Shown in pieces: positions 38,177-38,533 of a DNA stretch of 38,533 bases. The translations under genes were made by a program, and so were the position numbers. A model generated the notes under the pieces. It was not told where the DNA came from, searched no databases, and was given only the letters and a program-made list of their open reading frames with translations. The DNA is from Verrucomicrobiota bacterium (lineage in GTDB: Bacteria; Verrucomicrobiota; Verrucomicrobiia; Limisphaerales; UBA1100), in contig JASLKQ010000026.1 of assembly GCA_030747505.1 (NCBI GenBank), positions 1 through 38,533 on the forward strand, in the 5' to 3' direction. Every line of letters starts with the position of its first letter. Positions within the stretch are counted from its first letter, which is position 1.

Positions 38177-38533
38177 TTAGCCACCAAGTGAGGCGGGGTC
38201 GCTAATATCGCCCTTGTTGTAGTCTACGTATTGTTCAGTCAGGTCAGCTGCATAAAGAACCGCTTTACCCCTGCCGAGATTGAGGTTGATGTGCAAATCG
38301 AATTCGTCGGGCTCGACTGCCTTGCAAAGCGTTTTGAAGGACGTTCGCGTGGGTCGTCCTTTCTTGAGTGAGTAAATGAGTTTCTTTGCGCCGGGAGTGC
38401 TGTAGGCGATATCCACCCTTTGCTCGATCACCTTGGCTGATGAATAACCCAGTGCATCAATGATCCGGCCCCAGTTGGGGTCGCCCCCATTCCAGCTGGT
38501 CTTGACCAACGCACTGTTGCCTACCGCGCGAGC
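38177..38533 (-). CDS. argJ: Bifunctional ornithine acetyltransferase/N-acetylglutamate synthase ArgJ (C-terminal part; 5' end outside window)
   Basis: 118 codons of the C-terminal (beta) chain are visible, open to the window edge. ArgJ recycles the acetyl group from acetylornithine to glutamate. The signature VGNSALVKTSWNGGDPNWGRI matches the beta-chain N-proximal region of the family, and the end DLTEQYVDYNKGDISD matches the usual DLTxxYVxIN terminus. The Thr self-cleavage site lies outside. An ArgJ followed by argB, argD and argF indicates the cyclic arginine pathway. Confidence 0.93.
   Translation of the reverse strand, partial: ARAVGNSALVKTSWNGGDPNWGRIIDALGYSSAKVIEQRVDIAYSTPGAKKLIYSLKKGRPTRTSFKTLCKAVEPDEFDLHINLNLGRGKAVLYAADLTEQYVDYNKGDISDPASLGG

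Overview
The window looks like a chromosomal, mostly housekeeping segment of a Gram-negative bacterium of the Planctomycetes-Verrucomicrobia-Chlamydiae group. A marine or environmental Verrucomicrobiota lineage fits best. The clues are a prepilin-leader protein of the abundant PVC type, a planctomycete-type c-type cytochrome domain, a type-2 malate dehydrogenase, a long (about 400 residue) IspH, an argJ-argB-argD-argF cluster, and a primary sigma factor with a Lys/Ala-rich extension. Assignment is by family resemblance only, because there is no rRNA in the window. No prophage, insertion sequence, CRISPR array or integron was found. Genes are dense, and no gene-free stretch exceeds about 225 bases.

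Layout. Bases 1-1863: the 3' part of rpoD, preceded in frame by ten 12-base Lys-Ala repeats, ending at a bidirectional terminator shared with gcvP. Bases 1930-4842: gcvP (minus). Bases 5036-7477: an SDR39U1 epimerase and a DASS-family anion transporter (plus). Bases 7479-13563: a minus-strand block transcribed mutL, rpsA, secreted trypsin-like protease, tyrS. Bases 13640-14105: tRNA-His and a BamE-like lipoprotein (plus). Bases 14102-15526: asnS (minus), divergent from a LysR regulator. Bases 16930-22374: secA, then a tightly coupled pair of a DapA-superfamily protein and an old-yellow-enzyme-type oxidoreductase. Bases 22397-24709: a pilin-like protein (minus), a peroxiredoxin and a YwqK/MORN-type secreted protein. 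Bases 24857-27628: acnB. Bases 27625-31816: minus-strand M50 protease, mdh, deoC and a zinc ribbon/cytochrome c membrane protein. Bases 31825-32763: a Ppx/GppA phosphatase. Bases 32760-38533: a minus-strand run argJ (partial), argB, argD, argF, ispH, dgt.

How the genes work together. argJ-B-D-F covers the glutamate-to-citrulline part of arginine synthesis and has 2-4 base junctions, so it is certainly one operon; ispH and dgt probably ride on it. acnB and mdh are TCA-cycle enzymes lying apart. SecA, the BamE-like lipoprotein, the pilin-like protein, the protease and the YwqK protein are envelope or export functions. rpoD, rpsA, tyrS, asnS and tRNA-His serve transcription and translation.

The least ordinary items are: (1) the histone H1-like Lys/Ala tail on the primary sigma factor; (2) a single protein joining a cytoplasmic-type zinc ribbon, a Pro/Ala/Ser repeat linker, a heme-binding CxxCH domain and about six membrane segments; (3) the DapA-like/flavin-oxidoreductase pair, whose aldolase member lacks the usual DapA tyrosine and GTTGE motifs; (4) three convergent gene pairs whose stop codons interlock in 4 bases. 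None is proven to be a new system, and most of the window is conventional.
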